This document shows, piece after piece, positions 24,273-33,051 of a stretch of DNA of 64,000 bases; position 1 is the stretch's first letter; the number at the start of each line of letters is the position of its first letter. Below the pieces are notes generated by a model, which saw only the letters and a list, made by a program, of their open reading frames with translations, was not told the origin of the DNA and did not search any database. Position numbers and translations under genes: made by a program. Origin of the DNA: Rhodoblastus sp963704565. Its GTDB lineage: Bacteria; Pseudomonadota; Alphaproteobacteria; Rhizobiales; Beijerinckiaceae. Location of the stretch: positions 1,178,001 through 1,242,000 of the forward strand of contig OY969917.1 of assembly GCA_963704565.1 (NCBI GenBank), given 5' to 3'.

Positions 24273-24692
24273 ATGCGATTGATCAAGATGGCCGCTCTGG
24301 CGGCGGGAATGAGCATGATTGCCGGGGTCGCCCTGGCGCAGACGGCTGCTCCGGCTCCGGCCGCGCAGGCCCCTGTTGCGGCGCCGGTTGCGCCGCCGCC
24401 GGGCTATGGCTATCCGCCGCCGTATGCCTATGGTGGCTACGGCCCCTATGGCTACAATGGCTACAATGGCTATGACAACGACTATTACGGCTCTGGCCGT
24501 GGTTATGGCCGGGGCTATGGCCGTGGTCATGGCCGTGGTCATATGAACTTCAGCATGGGCGGCGGCGGCGACACCGACTGGGCCGGCCGTGGCAACGGCT
24601 ATGGCAACGGCTATGGCCGCGGTTACGACGACGACTACGATCGTGGCGGCTGGGGCGGTCGCCGTGGCGGCTGGAACCCCTTTGACTGGTGA
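24273..24692 (+). CDS. Exported Gly/Tyr-rich low-complexity protein
   Basis: A 139-residue protein with a clear Sec signal (MRLIKMAALAAGMSMIAGVALAQ). After a Pro/Ala linker come repeats of GYGYPPPYAYGGYGPYGYNGYNGY, here only paraphrased as G-Y blocks, then GRGYGRGYGRGHGRGH and GNGYGNGYGRGY units. Such Gly/Tyr-rich exported proteins are annotated elsewhere as sulfur-globule-protein-like or as structural and adhesive coat proteins; the function is not decided here. A hairpin follows its stop. Confidence 0.75.
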   Translation: MRLIKMAALAAGMSMIAGVALAQTAAPAPAAQAPVAAPVAPPPGYGYPPPYAYGGYGPYGYNGYNGYDNDYYGSGRGYGRGYGRGHGRGHMNFSMGGGGDTDWAGRGNGYGNGYGRGYDDDYDRGGWGGRRGGWNPFDW

Positions 24693-24707
24693 GAAGCTAA
24701 CCGCTCG

Positions 24708-24743
24708 CGCCGCAACGCGTTTCTTCTGAAACGCAGCGCGGCG
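24708..24743 (+). terminator. Stem-loop after the Gly/Tyr-rich gene
   Basis: Outer stem CGCCGC/GCGGCG and inner stem GCGTTTC/GAAACGC with loop TTCT form a strong hairpin 16 bp after the stop. No T-run follows. Confidence 0.5.
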
Positions 24744-24832
24744 ATGGGGGAAGCGTAAACCGTCGCCAAATTTGGTTGAGTGCGCGTATCAGAGTATGGG
24801 GCGGACAAGCCACCGCTCGACCTGAAATGATG

Positions 24833-24858
24833 AAAGCCGCTCCTTCGAGGGCGGCTTT
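24833..24858. terminator. Rho-independent terminator
   Basis: AAAGCCGC (24833-24840) pairs with GCGGCTTT (24851-24858) and is followed by TATTTT. It lies between the convergent Gly/Tyr-rich gene and the NUDIX gene and could serve both directions. Confidence 0.75.
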
Positions 24859-24869
24859 TATTTTGGCCG

Positions 24870-25583
24870 CTACAATTCGTCCCGCCGCCATATGCCCCGG
24901 CTGAAATGGAAGAAGGGCGTCGGCGCGAAGGGACTCATGCCGGCGGCGAGCCGCGCCCGCAATTCGTCCAGCACATTGCGCGTCACGCCCGGCAAATCCA
25001 GCTTTTCGGCCCGGTCCAGCGGCGCCCAGACCAGCTCCACCAGCTCCGCGCCGTCATGCGCGACGCCCTCTCGCTTCGCCGTCACGCATCGAGCGTCCGC
25101 CGCGAAAAAGCGGGTGTCGAATTTTTTGGGCAGGAACGGCGGGGTGATGGCGCGGGCGATGAAATGCAGCGCCTGGAGGTCGGGAAGGCAGTCGAAGGCG
25201 GCATAGGGCCGCCAGACCTTTGGCGGCTTGTCCGGGCCGCCATAATCCTTCACGCCGACCACGAGGCCGGTCTCCTCGAAAGTCTCGCGGATGGCGGCGA
25301 GCGCGAGGGCGCGGGCGAAGGTCGGGTCCGGATCGGCGCGGCCCTTGAGCAGCCGCGCCTCGACCCGGGCGTCGAGCGGCCCGGCAATGTTCATGCGCCG
25401 GTCGCCGGGCTCCAGCCGCCCGCCGGGAAAGACGAATTTTCCCGGCATGAAGGTCAGCGCCGCATGGCGCCTTCCCAGCAGAATCCTGGGGTTTTTGCGT
25501 CCCATGCCGTCAATCAGGATCAGCGCCGCCGAGTTGCGCGGCCGCGCCGCCCGGGCTTTCGCCTCGCCTGCTGTCGCGCTCAC
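24870..25583 (-). CDS. NUDIX hydrolase
   Basis: A 237-residue NUDIX protein: FVFPGGRLEPGDRR and, after a long insert, AIRETFEETGLVVG, the Nudix box REXXEEXG part. The insert between Gly and the REXXEE is typical of NUDT7/19-like (CoA or nucleotide-diphosphate) relatives, so CoA-pyrophosphatase-type or other substrates are possible. The GTG start overlaps the RNase R stop (GTGA), indicating coupling. Confidence 0.85.
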   Translation of the reverse strand: MSATAGEAKARAARPRNSAALILIDGMGRKNPRILLGRRHAALTFMPGKFVFPGGRLEPGDRRMNIAGPLDARVEARLLKGRADPDPTFARALALAAIRETFEETGLVVGVKDYGGPDKPPKVWRPYAAFDCLPDLQALHFIARAITPPFLPKKFDTRFFAADARCVTAKREGVAHDGAELVELVWAPLDRAEKLDLPGVTRNVLDELRARLAAGMSPFAPTPFFHFSRGIWRRDEL

Positions 25584-27901
25584 GCCCGCGTCCGTCGCCG
25601 CGAGGCCTTGGCCGAGGCTTTCCCGGGCCTGGCCCGCGACGGTTTGGACTTCAACGCGCTGGCGCGGCCGACGCGCGGCTTGCCTTGGCTCAGCATTTGG
25701 AAGCGCAGCGCCCCGGCGAAAGGCGCGGCCTCGACGAGGCGCACCGTCACGGCGTCGCCAAGCTGAAAGCTCTCGCCCGTACGCGCGCCGATCATCGCCA
25801 TATGGGCCTCGTCGAAACGAAAATAATCGTCACCGAGCGTCGAGGCCGGCACGTAGCCGTCGGCGCCCGTCTCGCTCAGCTTGACGAACAGGCCGGAGGG
25901 CGTGACCCCGGCGACGCGGCCCTCGAAACTGGCGCCGATCTTGTCGGCGAGAAAAACCGCGATCAGCCGGTCGGTGGTTTCGCGCTCGGCGGCCATGGCG
26001 CGGCGCTCGGCGGCTGAAATCCGCGCGGCGATTTCGGCCAGATGTTCGCGGCTCATTTCCGGCAGGCCGCCGGGGCCAAGCTCCAGCGCCCGCACCAGAG
26101 CGCGATGGACGATCAGATCGGCATAGCGGCGGATCGGCGAGGTAAAATGGGCGTAGCGCCTCAGATGCAGGCCGAAATGGCCGTAATTCTCCGCCACATA
26201 TTCGGCCTGGGCCTGGGTGCGCAGCACGATCTCGTTGACGACGTTCTCGTGCTCGGTGCCGCGCACCTTGGCGAGAATGGCGTTGAACTGCATCGGCTTC
26301 ATCACCTGGCCCTTGGCGAGCTTGAAGCCGATGGTGGCGAGAAATTCGGAAAGAGCGTTGAGCTTTTCGACCGACGGCTCGTCATGGGCGCGGTAGATGA
26401 GGTGCGATTTCTCCGCCTCCAGCGTCTCGGCGGCGGCGACATTGGCGAGGATCATGAATTCCTCGATCAATTTATGGGCGTCGAGCCTCGGCGGCGTCAG
26501 CACCCGGTCCACCGTCCCGTCCGGCTTCAGAAGAATCTTGCGTTCGGGCAGGTCGAGATCGAGCGGCGAGCGTTTTTCGCGCGCGATTTTCGTCAACTCA
26601 TGCGCCCGCCACAAGGGCCGCAACACTTCGTCGAGCAGCGGCCGGGTCGTCTCGTCCGGGCGTCCGTCGATGGCGTCCTGCGCTTGGCTGTAGGACAGTT
26701 TCGCGGCCGAGCGCATCATCACGCGATGAAAGCTGTGGCCGATTTTGTGGCCGTCCTTGCCGATCCGCATGCGGCAAGCGAGCGCCGGCCGGTCCTCGCC
26801 TTGGCGCAGGGAGCAAAGATCGTTGGAAATGCGCTCGGGCAGCATGGGCACGACGCGATCCGGAAAATAGACCGAATTGCCGCGATCCAAAGCCTCGCGG
26901 TCGAGCGCCCCGCCCGGCCGCACATACCAGCTCACATCGGCGATGGCGACGGTGACGATGAAGCCGTTCGGATTGTCCGCCGCGTCGTCGGGCGCCGCAA
27001 AGACGGCGTCGTCATGGTCCTTGGCGTCGGGCGGGTCGATGGTGACCAGGGGCAGCGAGCGCCAGTCCTCGCGGCGAAAACCTTCCGCCTCGACACGCGT
27101 CGGTTTGGCCTGTTCCGAGGCCTCGATGGTTTCGGTCCGGAACAGGTCCGGAATGCCATGCACGTTGATGGCGATCAGGCTGATCGCCTTCTCGCTGTTC
27201 ATCGAGCCCAGCCGCTCGCGCACTTTCGCCACCGGCAGGCCGAGCCGCCCGCGCGCAAGCGTATCGACGCTGACCAGATCGCCGTCGCGGGCGTCACCGC
27301 GATCGGCCTCAGCGACCAAAAATTCCTTGTCGCGCAGCTTCTTGTCGACCGGGACGATGCGCCCGCCGCCGCCGCGCGGGTCGTCACGAAAGATTCCCAG
27401 CACACGCTTCGCCGCGCGCGACAGAATCTTGACCACCCGGCCCGAATAGCCGGGGCCGCCGGTCTCGCGCAAAGGCGAGACGCGCAGCAGGGCGCGGTCG
27501 CCGATCCCGGCGGCCGGAAGGCCGGGACGCGGTTTTTTCGGCGCGAAAACAATTATGCGCGGCAATGGGCCAAGATCCTCGGCCCATTCGGCCGGCGTGG
27601 CGATCAGATCGCCGTCGCGGTCGCGGGAGACGATGTCGGCGAGCACGATCTGCGGCAGGGCGCCTTTTTCGTGCAGCCCTTTGCGCGAGCGTTCGATCTC
27701 GCCCTCGATCTCCAGCTGTTTCAGGATTTTCTTCAAAAAAATCTTGTCGTCGCCGCGAATGCCGAAGGCGCGGGCGATTTCGCGCTTGCCGATTTTTTGC
27801 GGCGCCGCCTCCCCCGAAGCCGCGCGCTCGCGGGCGATGAAGGCGAGAATGTCCTCGCGGGACGGCATGGGCGGCTTTTTGGGGGCGGGTTTCTTCGGCA
27901 C
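25580..27901 (-). CDS. rnr: Ribonuclease R
   Basis: A 773-residue 3'-5' exoribonuclease. Order: basic N-terminal HTH-like segment, cold-shock domains, RNB domain with the metal-binding DPPDAKDHDDAVF cluster and YFPDRVVPMLPERISNDLCSL, and ARYAHFTSPIRRYADLIVHRAL-type region (seen as LRRYAHFTSPIRRYADL), then an S1 domain and a basic Lys/Arg tail. It degrades structured RNAs. The start used is GTG at 27901. Upstream the GTPase gene follows a 43-bp gap on the same strand. Confidence 0.95.
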   Translation of the reverse strand: MPKKPAPKKPPMPSREDILAFIARERAASGEAAPQKIGKREIARAFGIRGDDKIFLKKILKQLEIEGEIERSRKGLHEKGALPQIVLADIVSRDRDGDLIATPAEWAEDLGPLPRIIVFAPKKPRPGLPAAGIGDRALLRVSPLRETGGPGYSGRVVKILSRAAKRVLGIFRDDPRGGGGRIVPVDKKLRDKEFLVAEADRGDARDGDLVSVDTLARGRLGLPVAKVRERLGSMNSEKAISLIAINVHGIPDLFRTETIEASEQAKPTRVEAEGFRREDWRSLPLVTIDPPDAKDHDDAVFAAPDDAADNPNGFIVTVAIADVSWYVRPGGALDREALDRGNSVYFPDRVVPMLPERISNDLCSLRQGEDRPALACRMRIGKDGHKIGHSFHRVMMRSAAKLSYSQAQDAIDGRPDETTRPLLDEVLRPLWRAHELTKIAREKRSPLDLDLPERKILLKPDGTVDRVLTPPRLDAHKLIEEFMILANVAAAETLEAEKSHLIYRAHDEPSVEKLNALSEFLATIGFKLAKGQVMKPMQFNAILAKVRGTEHENVVNEIVLRTQAQAEYVAENYGHFGLHLRRYAHFTSPIRRYADLIVHRALVRALELGPGGLPEMSREHLAEIAARISAAERRAMAAERETTDRLIAVFLADKIGASFEGRVAGVTPSGLFVKLSETGADGYVPASTLGDDYFRFDEAHMAMIGARTGESFQLGDAVTVRLVEAAPFAGALRFQMLSQGKPRVGRASALKSKPSRARPGKASAKASRRRTRA

Positions 27902-27944
27902 ATCCGCAACATAGGACGCCGTGAACCGCCCGTCACCCGCGAAC

Positions 27945-28451
27945 TCACCGCCGCCGGTAAATATCCATGGCGATCGCCTCGAAGGCCTCCGTCACCCCCT
28001 CGCCGGTCCTGGCGCTTGAAAACATCACATATTCGGAGGGCAGGCCGCGGCGGTCGTACAAGGCGATGTCCGGGGTCACGATATCGGTCTTGTTGACCAC
28101 CGCCCGCACCGAACGGCCGGGAAGCCGCTTCAGGAAATCGGCCGCGAGATCGAACATCTTTTCGATGGTCGACGGGCGCGAGGCGTCGGCCACCACCAGG
28201 GCGCCCGAGGCGCCGGAGAGATAGACCGATTTGAAAATATGCTGGCCGAAGTCGCCGTCGGTGTCCCACAACAGCAGGTTCGCGCTCACCGGCCCGGCGT
28301 CGGTATTCAGGGTCAGCGCATGGCTCATGATGTCCACGCCGATGGTGGTTTTGTAATCGGCGTCGAACCTGTCGAACATCAGCCGCTTGGCCAGCGACGA
28401 TTTGCCGACGCCAATATCGCCCAGCAGCATGACTTTGGCGGAAAATTTCAA
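27945..28451 (-). CDS. Rab/Ras-like small GTPase
   Basis: A 168-residue bacterial member of the Ras superfamily. G1 is GDIGVGKS (11-18), G2 contains T36 in KTTIGVD, G3 is WDTDG (D63-G66), G4 NKTD (120-123) and G5 SSA (145-147). Spacing is that of Rab/Rho-type GTPases. The residue after G3, normally Gln61 of Ras (DTAGQ), is Asp (DTDGD), predicting slow intrinsic hydrolysis or dependence on a partner. No lipidation signal. The TTG start overlaps the stop of the OmpA-domain gene (TTGA), so the GTPase is coupled to a membrane protein. Role is unknown; a polarity or envelope-linked switch is inferred. Confidence 0.88.
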   Translation of the reverse strand: MKFSAKVMLLGDIGVGKSSLAKRLMFDRFDADYKTTIGVDIMSHALTLNTDAGPVSANLLLWDTDGDFGQHIFKSVYLSGASGALVVADASRPSTIEKMFDLAADFLKRLPGRSVRAVVNKTDIVTPDIALYDRRGLPSEYVMFSSARTGEGVTEAFEAIAMDIYRRR

Positions 28452-30166
28452 GGCGCCTGCTCCGCTGGATCTATCGCTTCGAAGACAGCCCGGCGGTTGC
28501 GACGGCTGTCCGGGCCGTTTTCCGCGGCGATCGGCGATTCGTCGCCCCGGCCGACAGATACAAGCTTACTGGAATCAACGCCTTGTGCAACAAGGGCGGC
28601 GACGGTGGCGTCGGCGCGCGCCTGAGCGAGCGCCATGTTGCGCCGATCCGACCCCGAACTGTCGGTGTAGCCGACAACCCGAACGGCGGCGCCGCTCGCC
28701 TTCATCGCCGCCGCCAGCGCCGCGATCCGCGCCTCCGCGGCCCTCGGATCGATGAAATCCGTTCCATCGTCGAACCAGATGGTGGTCGCGGCGGCGAGGC
28801 GCGCGAGACGCGCCAGCGGCGTCGTCGCCGCCGCCGCGCGCGCAGCCTCTGTAGATTCAAGCCGCGCGACCTTGCCCGCCAAGACCTCGGCGCGCTCACC
28901 CTGGGCCGCCAGCGCCGCCTTGGTTTGATCGCGCGGCGCGGCGGCTTCGAGACCGGCGGCGGTCGCCACCCGCGCCACGCGCGTCTCCAGGCGGTAAGGC
29001 GTCCCGGCGCCGTCGATCGCGCGCTGGAGCCCCGCGAGATCGGCCTCGGGCGGCGCCAGCCCGGCCAGCGTCGCGCGCCGGCTGGCGGAATCGAGGGTCA
29101 GTTTCAGCGGCCAGTCGTCGAGTCCCGGCTGCGCCGTCACGGCGCGGGCGAAAACGGCTTCGACCCGCCGCGCCCACAGGAAATTCCGCGCCGGCCCATA
29201 AGCCGCCCAGCCGAGCAGCAGCAGCGCCACGGCGGCGAGCGCCAGCTTGCCCGCCTTGCCGCCTTTCGCCGCCGCAGGTTCGGCGAAATCGGCGGCGACG
29301 GCGGTCAACGCCGCGGCGTCCGGGCCGTCCGGCGCCTTCGACATCAGCGACAGCAGCGCCGCGTCCATCCGCGCTTCGTCGCCGGCGCGCGGCTCGCCGA
29401 GAAATTCGGCGGCGACGATGAGCCGCGCCGAGGCGCGCAGCAGCAGCCGGCTCGCGCCCATGTCGAGGTTGCGCAATTCGCCATGCTCGCGCGCGAAAGC
29501 CTCCGCCGCGAACTGGCTGATCGCGGCCAGCATGCCGCCGATCATTTCATCCTGGGAATCGGGCGCGCTCTCGGCCGGCCAATGGGCGATCAGCCGCCCG
29601 CTGTCGCGTTCGAGCGCCAGAATGCGCCGCACGCGTGGACGCTGCGCCGCTTCGAGCACGATTTCGGCGAGCGGGCGCCCGGTGAGCAAAGCGCGCAGGC
29701 GCAGCCGCCACAGCCTTGTGGACAGGAGCTGGTCGAGCCGGGCGTTGATCGTCTCCAGCAAAGCGCGGAAGGCGTTGGAGACGGCGGCGGCGACGAGGCG
29801 GCCGGTGATCGGATAGAGCGCCTCCACCATCATGTCGCGCGAATTGGCGATTTCCGAGCGGATGGCGGCGACCACCAGGGGCGCCATGGCCTGCGACAAT
29901 TCGCGATGGCTCGCGACTTCGGCGCGGCGCAGGGCGCCGGCCAGGATTTCGGCGGTCGCCGCCTCCAGCCCCTGACTGTCGCCCAGCCGCGACGCCAGGG
30001 CCTCGGTTCGCGCCTGAAGCGCGTCGAGCCGGGACTGCTCGTTGCGAAACAGCAGCTGTTTCAGCAGGCCAAGTTCTTCCGACGGCGCAAGTTCTTCCGA
30101 CGGCGCCGCCCCGTTCTCGGGCGCGGTTTTTCCAGGCCCGGGTTCCGGCGTCGCCGGGGCCGGCAC
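28448..30166 (-). CDS. Inner-membrane-anchored OmpA-domain protein with central sensor-like domain
   Basis: The GTG at 30166, one base after the upstream stop, gives 572 residues. Order: Pro/Glu linker with a duplicated SEELAP unit (about 22-32), helical region, then ILALERDSGRLIAHW...MIGGMLAAISQFAAEAF...LDMGASRLLLRASARLIVA (about residues 185-265), which has the pattern of a small alpha/beta sensor or roadblock-like fold. One membrane segment follows (LALAAVALLLLGWAAYG, about 310-326), then a BON-like segment (TLAGLAPPEADLAGLQ) and a C-terminal OmpA peptidoglycan-binding domain (VVGYTDSSGSDRRNMALAQARA...GRGDESP...NRRAVF). The N-terminal part should be cytoplasmic, beside the GTPase encoded next. 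Similar long OmpA proteins exist in cyanobacteria and other bacteria but are uncharacterised. Confidence 0.8.
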   Translation of the reverse strand: MPAPATPEPGPGKTAPENGAAPSEELAPSEELGLLKQLLFRNEQSRLDALQARTEALASRLGDSQGLEAATAEILAGALRRAEVASHRELSQAMAPLVVAAIRSEIANSRDMMVEALYPITGRLVAAAVSNAFRALLETINARLDQLLSTRLWRLRLRALLTGRPLAEIVLEAAQRPRVRRILALERDSGRLIAHWPAESAPDSQDEMIGGMLAAISQFAAEAFAREHGELRNLDMGASRLLLRASARLIVAAEFLGEPRAGDEARMDAALLSLMSKAPDGPDAAALTAVAADFAEPAAAKGGKAGKLALAAVALLLLGWAAYGPARNFLWARRVEAVFARAVTAQPGLDDWPLKLTLDSASRRATLAGLAPPEADLAGLQRAIDGAGTPYRLETRVARVATAAGLEAAAPRDQTKAALAAQGERAEVLAGKVARLESTEAARAAAATTPLARLARLAAATTIWFDDGTDFIDPRAAEARIAALAAAMKASGAAVRVVGYTDSSGSDRRNMALAQARADATVAALVAQGVDSSKLVSVGRGDESPIAAENGPDSRRNRRAVFEAIDPAEQAP

Positions 30167-30167
30167 G

Positions 30168-30497
30168 TCAGCGCGCCTTGCCCGGCGCGCCCATATTGCG
30201 CACCGTCGCGCCGAGATTGGCGATGGCCGCGCCAATGTCGTCGATCGAGGTCAGGCGCTTGTGTTCGACATCGCGGGCCAGCGTCTCGATCCGGTTTTCG
30301 AGATCGGCGAATTTGGCCGCGAGATCGGCGCGCAAATCCGCGACCAGCTTTTCCAGCTTGTCGTCGAGCTGCGCGAAGCGGGTGTCGGTCGCCCTTTTAT
30401 CGGCGCCGAACAGAAGCTCGCGCACCTGATCGATCGTATTGGCCTCAACCGCCGCGATGCTCTCGACCGCTTCGCTTTTCCCCGAATTGCTTTTCAT
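30168..30497 (-). CDS. Small coiled-coil protein, first gene of the GTPase operon
   Basis: The ATG at 30497 with GGAG six bases upstream gives 109 residues. The body is a continuous heptad-like helix (VRELLFGADKRAT, LDDKLEKLVADLRADLAAKFADLENRIETLARDV). No signal or membrane segment. It ends one base before the GTG of the OmpA-domain gene. It may act as a scaffold or oligomeriser of the OmpA-GTPase system; this is inferred from position only. A longer frame to GTG 30524 is possible. Confidence 0.75.
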   Translation of the reverse strand: MKSNSGKSEAVESIAAVEANTIDQVRELLFGADKRATDTRFAQLDDKLEKLVADLRADLAAKFADLENRIETLARDVEHKRLTSIDDIGAAIANLGATVRNMGAPGKAR

Positions 30498-30524
30498 ATC
30501 CGTCTCCGACAAAGCTTGCCGCAC

Positions 30525-30882
30525 ACCCTTCGTCCAGCCGAAGCCGGGATGTCCCCTTCCCTTCTAAGACCGAAAAAAAGGGCGCGGCAAGTGGTGTCCG
30601 CGCAGGCAACATTTTCTTTTACGTTTTCGCGACTGGCCAAATCGACAGGGCTGCGCCGCCAAAGCTTGCCGGATAAGCAACCTCCGCGCCAAACATGCCG
30701 CCAAACGCTGCGAACGCGGTTAACCGGAAGTAAAAGCGATTTTCTCGGCGTCTTGGTTAACCGGCGCTCTCTCTCGACGTCGGGCCAAGCCCTTGCCGCC
30801 CGCGCGGCCCAGGCTTAGCATGCCCCGGGTCTGGCAGCCGATGGAATCGGGCCAGAGTCTTTTCTCAGCCGGGCGAGAGCGA
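30525..30882. promoter_or_regulatory. Divergent promoter region with two GGTTAACC palindromes
   Basis: No gene is supported here. Two identical GGTTAACCGG blocks (30718-30727 and 30755-30764) lie 37 bp apart upstream of the permease. TTAACC resembles CtrA half-sites, but the spacing is not the canonical TTAA-N7-TTAA. The region must also contain the promoter of the minus-strand GTPase operon. Confidence 0.4.
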
Positions 30883-32328
30883 ATGGCGAATAGTTTTTTG
30901 ACGCGCAAGACCATCGAGGATCTGCGCGGGTGGGGCGACGGCGACGCCCATGGGCCCGGCTTCACCCGCAGTCTCGGCGTCGTTTCGCTGACGGCGCTCG
31001 GCATAGGCGCGATCATCGGCGTGGGGATTTTCGTCCTCACCGGCGCGGCGGCGGCGCGCTACGCCGGCCCGGCCGTGGTCCTGTCCTTCGCATTGGCCGG
31101 ATTCGCCTGCGCCGTCGTCGCTTTGTGCTATGCCGAGCTGGCGGCCCTGATCCCGGTTTCGGGCAGCACCTATTCCTATGTCTATGCGTCGCTGGGCGAA
31201 ATTTTCGCCTGGATGATCGGCTGGGATCTGGTGCTGGAATACGCCATGGCGGCGGCCACCGTCGCGGTGGGCTGGTCGGGCTATCTGGTCAGCCTGCTCA
31301 ACAATCTCGGCCTGCATCTGCCGCCGCAATTCACCGCGCCGCCCGGCGCCGCGACCGCCGTCGCCGGCGTGGTCGGGGTGGTGAACGTCCCCGCCGCCGC
31401 CATTGTCGCCATCATCACCGGCCTGCTGGTCATGGGAACGAAAGAATCGGCGCGGGTCAACAATGTCATGGTCGGCTTCAAGCTTGCGGTGGTGCTCATC
31501 GTCATCGTCGCCGGCGGGCTTCATATCGTTCCGGCCCATTGGAAGCCGTTCATTCCGCCCAACGGCGGCGAGTTCGGCCATTTCGGCTTCTCCGGCGTGC
31601 TGCGCGGGGCGGCGGTGGTGTTTTTCGCCTATATCGGCTTCGACGCCGTTTCGACCGCCGCGCAGGAGGCGCATGAGCCGCAGCGCACGGTGCCGATCGG
31701 CCTGATCGCCTCGCTCACCATCTGCACCGTGCTTTACATCGCCGTGGCGGCGGTTCTGACCGGCGTGGTCCCCTACCAGAGCCTTAACCGGCCCGACCCG
31801 ATCTCCGCCGTCATCGATGTCGTCGGCCTCCCCTGGCTCGCCGTCGCCGTCAAATTCGCGATCATCGCCGGCCTGACCACGGTCATTCTGGTGCTGCTGT
31901 TCGGTCAGGCCCGCATCCTTTACGCCATGGCCAAGGATGGTTTTCTGCCGCCCTTCTTCTCGCGCATCCATCCCCGCTTTCACACCCCGGCGGCCAGCCA
32001 GATTCTGATCGGTTTGGCGGTCGCCGTCGTCGCCGGGCTGTTTCCCATCGACCTGCTCGGCGAACTGGTCAGCATCGGCACGCTCGCGGCTTTCGCTTTG
32101 GTGTGCATGGCGGTCATCTATCTGCGCCGCAGCCATCCCGACACGCCGCGTCCCTTCCGGGTTCCGGGCTCGCCGGCGCTCCCCATCGTCGGCGTGCTCT
32201 CCTGCCTCGGCCTGATGCTCGGCCTGCCCTGGCAGACCTGGACGCGGCTGGTGGTCTGGCTGGTGATCGGCATGGCGCTTTATCTGACTTACGGCCATCG
32301 CCATGCGCGCAACGGCGGATCGTCCTAG
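30883..32328 (+). CDS. APC-family amino-acid permease (CAT type)
   Basis: A 481-residue carrier with 12 or more hydrophobic helices. It starts MANSFLTRKTIEDLRGW, the N-terminus of cationic-amino-acid-transporter-like bacterial permeases, with TALGIGAIIGVGIFVLTG in TM1, YAELAALIPVSGSTYSYVYASLGE in TM3 region and FFAYIGFDAVSTAAQEA in TM6. It imports an amino acid with protons; the substrate is unknown. The frame is open further upstream, but GAGAG precedes the ATG at 30883. Confidence 0.9.
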   Translation: MANSFLTRKTIEDLRGWGDGDAHGPGFTRSLGVVSLTALGIGAIIGVGIFVLTGAAAARYAGPAVVLSFALAGFACAVVALCYAELAALIPVSGSTYSYVYASLGEIFAWMIGWDLVLEYAMAAATVAVGWSGYLVSLLNNLGLHLPPQFTAPPGAATAVAGVVGVVNVPAAAIVAIITGLLVMGTKESARVNNVMVGFKLAVVLIVIVAGGLHIVPAHWKPFIPPNGGEFGHFGFSGVLRGAAVVFFAYIGFDAVSTAAQEAHEPQRTVPIGLIASLTICTVLYIAVAAVLTGVVPYQSLNRPDPISAVIDVVGLPWLAVAVKFAIIAGLTTVILVLLFGQARILYAMAKDGFLPPFFSRIHPRFHTPAASQILIGLAVAVVAGLFPIDLLGELVSIGTLAAFALVCMAVIYLRRSHPDTPRPFRVPGSPALPIVGVLSCLGLMLGLPWQTWTRLVVWLVIGMALYLTYGHRHARNGGSS

Positions 32329-32459
32329 CCGAATTTCTCACACGGGGCCGGCTTGAGCCGGGCCGCCGGCGCAAGCTTATTTTTCACGGCCGCGACTGGC
32401 GAAACGCTCGACGCGGGGCCATGTCGGAAGAATGTCCCCGTTTTCGAGGGAGTTTTTCG

Positions 32460-32921
32460 ATGTCTCGCTTGCTCTCAGCGCTTCTCGCCGCCTCGCTGGC
32501 CAGTGGCAATCTCGCCGGCGCCGCCGCCGCGCCGATCGCCCCCTCGGCGCTGCGCGCGCCGGCCCAAACGGCAGTCGAACAGGTCGCCTATCGCCACCAT
32601 TACCGCCATCATCATTATCGCCACCACGTCTATCGGCGCCATTATTACCGCCATTACGGCTACGATCCCGGCGCGGCGATGTTCGGCGCGATCGTCGGCG
32701 GCCTGTTCGCCAATCCCTGCATCTATGGCGGCTGCTACGATTATGGCTATTACGGCCCCGGCTGGGGCGGCGGCTATTACGGCGGCGGCTGGGGCGGCGG
32801 CGGATATTACCACAGAGGCGGTTTCCATGGCGGCGGCTTCGGTCGTGGGGGCTTTGGCGGCTTCCACGGCGGGTTCCGTGGCGGCGGCTTCCATGGCGGC
32901 GGCCATCGCGGCCATCGCTGA
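32460..32921 (+). CDS. Exported His/Tyr/Gly-rich protein with NPCxxGGC
   Basis: A 153-residue protein with a signal peptide (MSRLLSALLAASLASGNLAGAAAA). The mature part has a His/Tyr/Arg-rich block (YRHHYRHHHYRHH type), a short hydrophobic hairpin AAMFGAIVGGLFANPCIYGGC, and a Gly-rich tail with GGFHGGGF units. The His-rich block could bind metal and the cysteines could form a disulfide; both are inference. The next gene encodes a protein with the same NPCxxGGC motif. Confidence 0.7.
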   Translation: MSRLLSALLAASLASGNLAGAAAAPIAPSALRAPAQTAVEQVAYRHHYRHHHYRHHVYRRHYYRHYGYDPGAAMFGAIVGGLFANPCIYGGCYDYGYYGPGWGGGYYGGGWGGGGYYHRGGFHGGGFGRGGFGGFHGGFRGGGFHGGGHRGHR

Positions 32922-33051
32922 GCCGGCCTGTCGCGCGCCGGGTCGAGCCGATCGCCGCTTTTTTTGCGGCTTCCTCGACGCGGCGCGGGTGGCCTTTGCG
33001 GCGCGAGGCGTTATGAGCTAAAAAGGCCGGAGTTTTTGACGGAGTTGTTCA

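Noticed and set aside
24480..24690. Repeated GGCTATGGCC-type units as a CRISPR-like array
   Set aside because: They are codon repeats of the Gly/Tyr-rich protein without spacers.
26042..28096. 684-codon plus-strand frame opposite RNase R
   Set aside because: Exactly complementary to rnr and low in natural protein patterns.
30718..30764. Pair of GGTTAACC palindromes as CtrA sites
   Set aside because: The spacing does not match TTAA-N7-TTAA; kept only as a note in the promoter entry.
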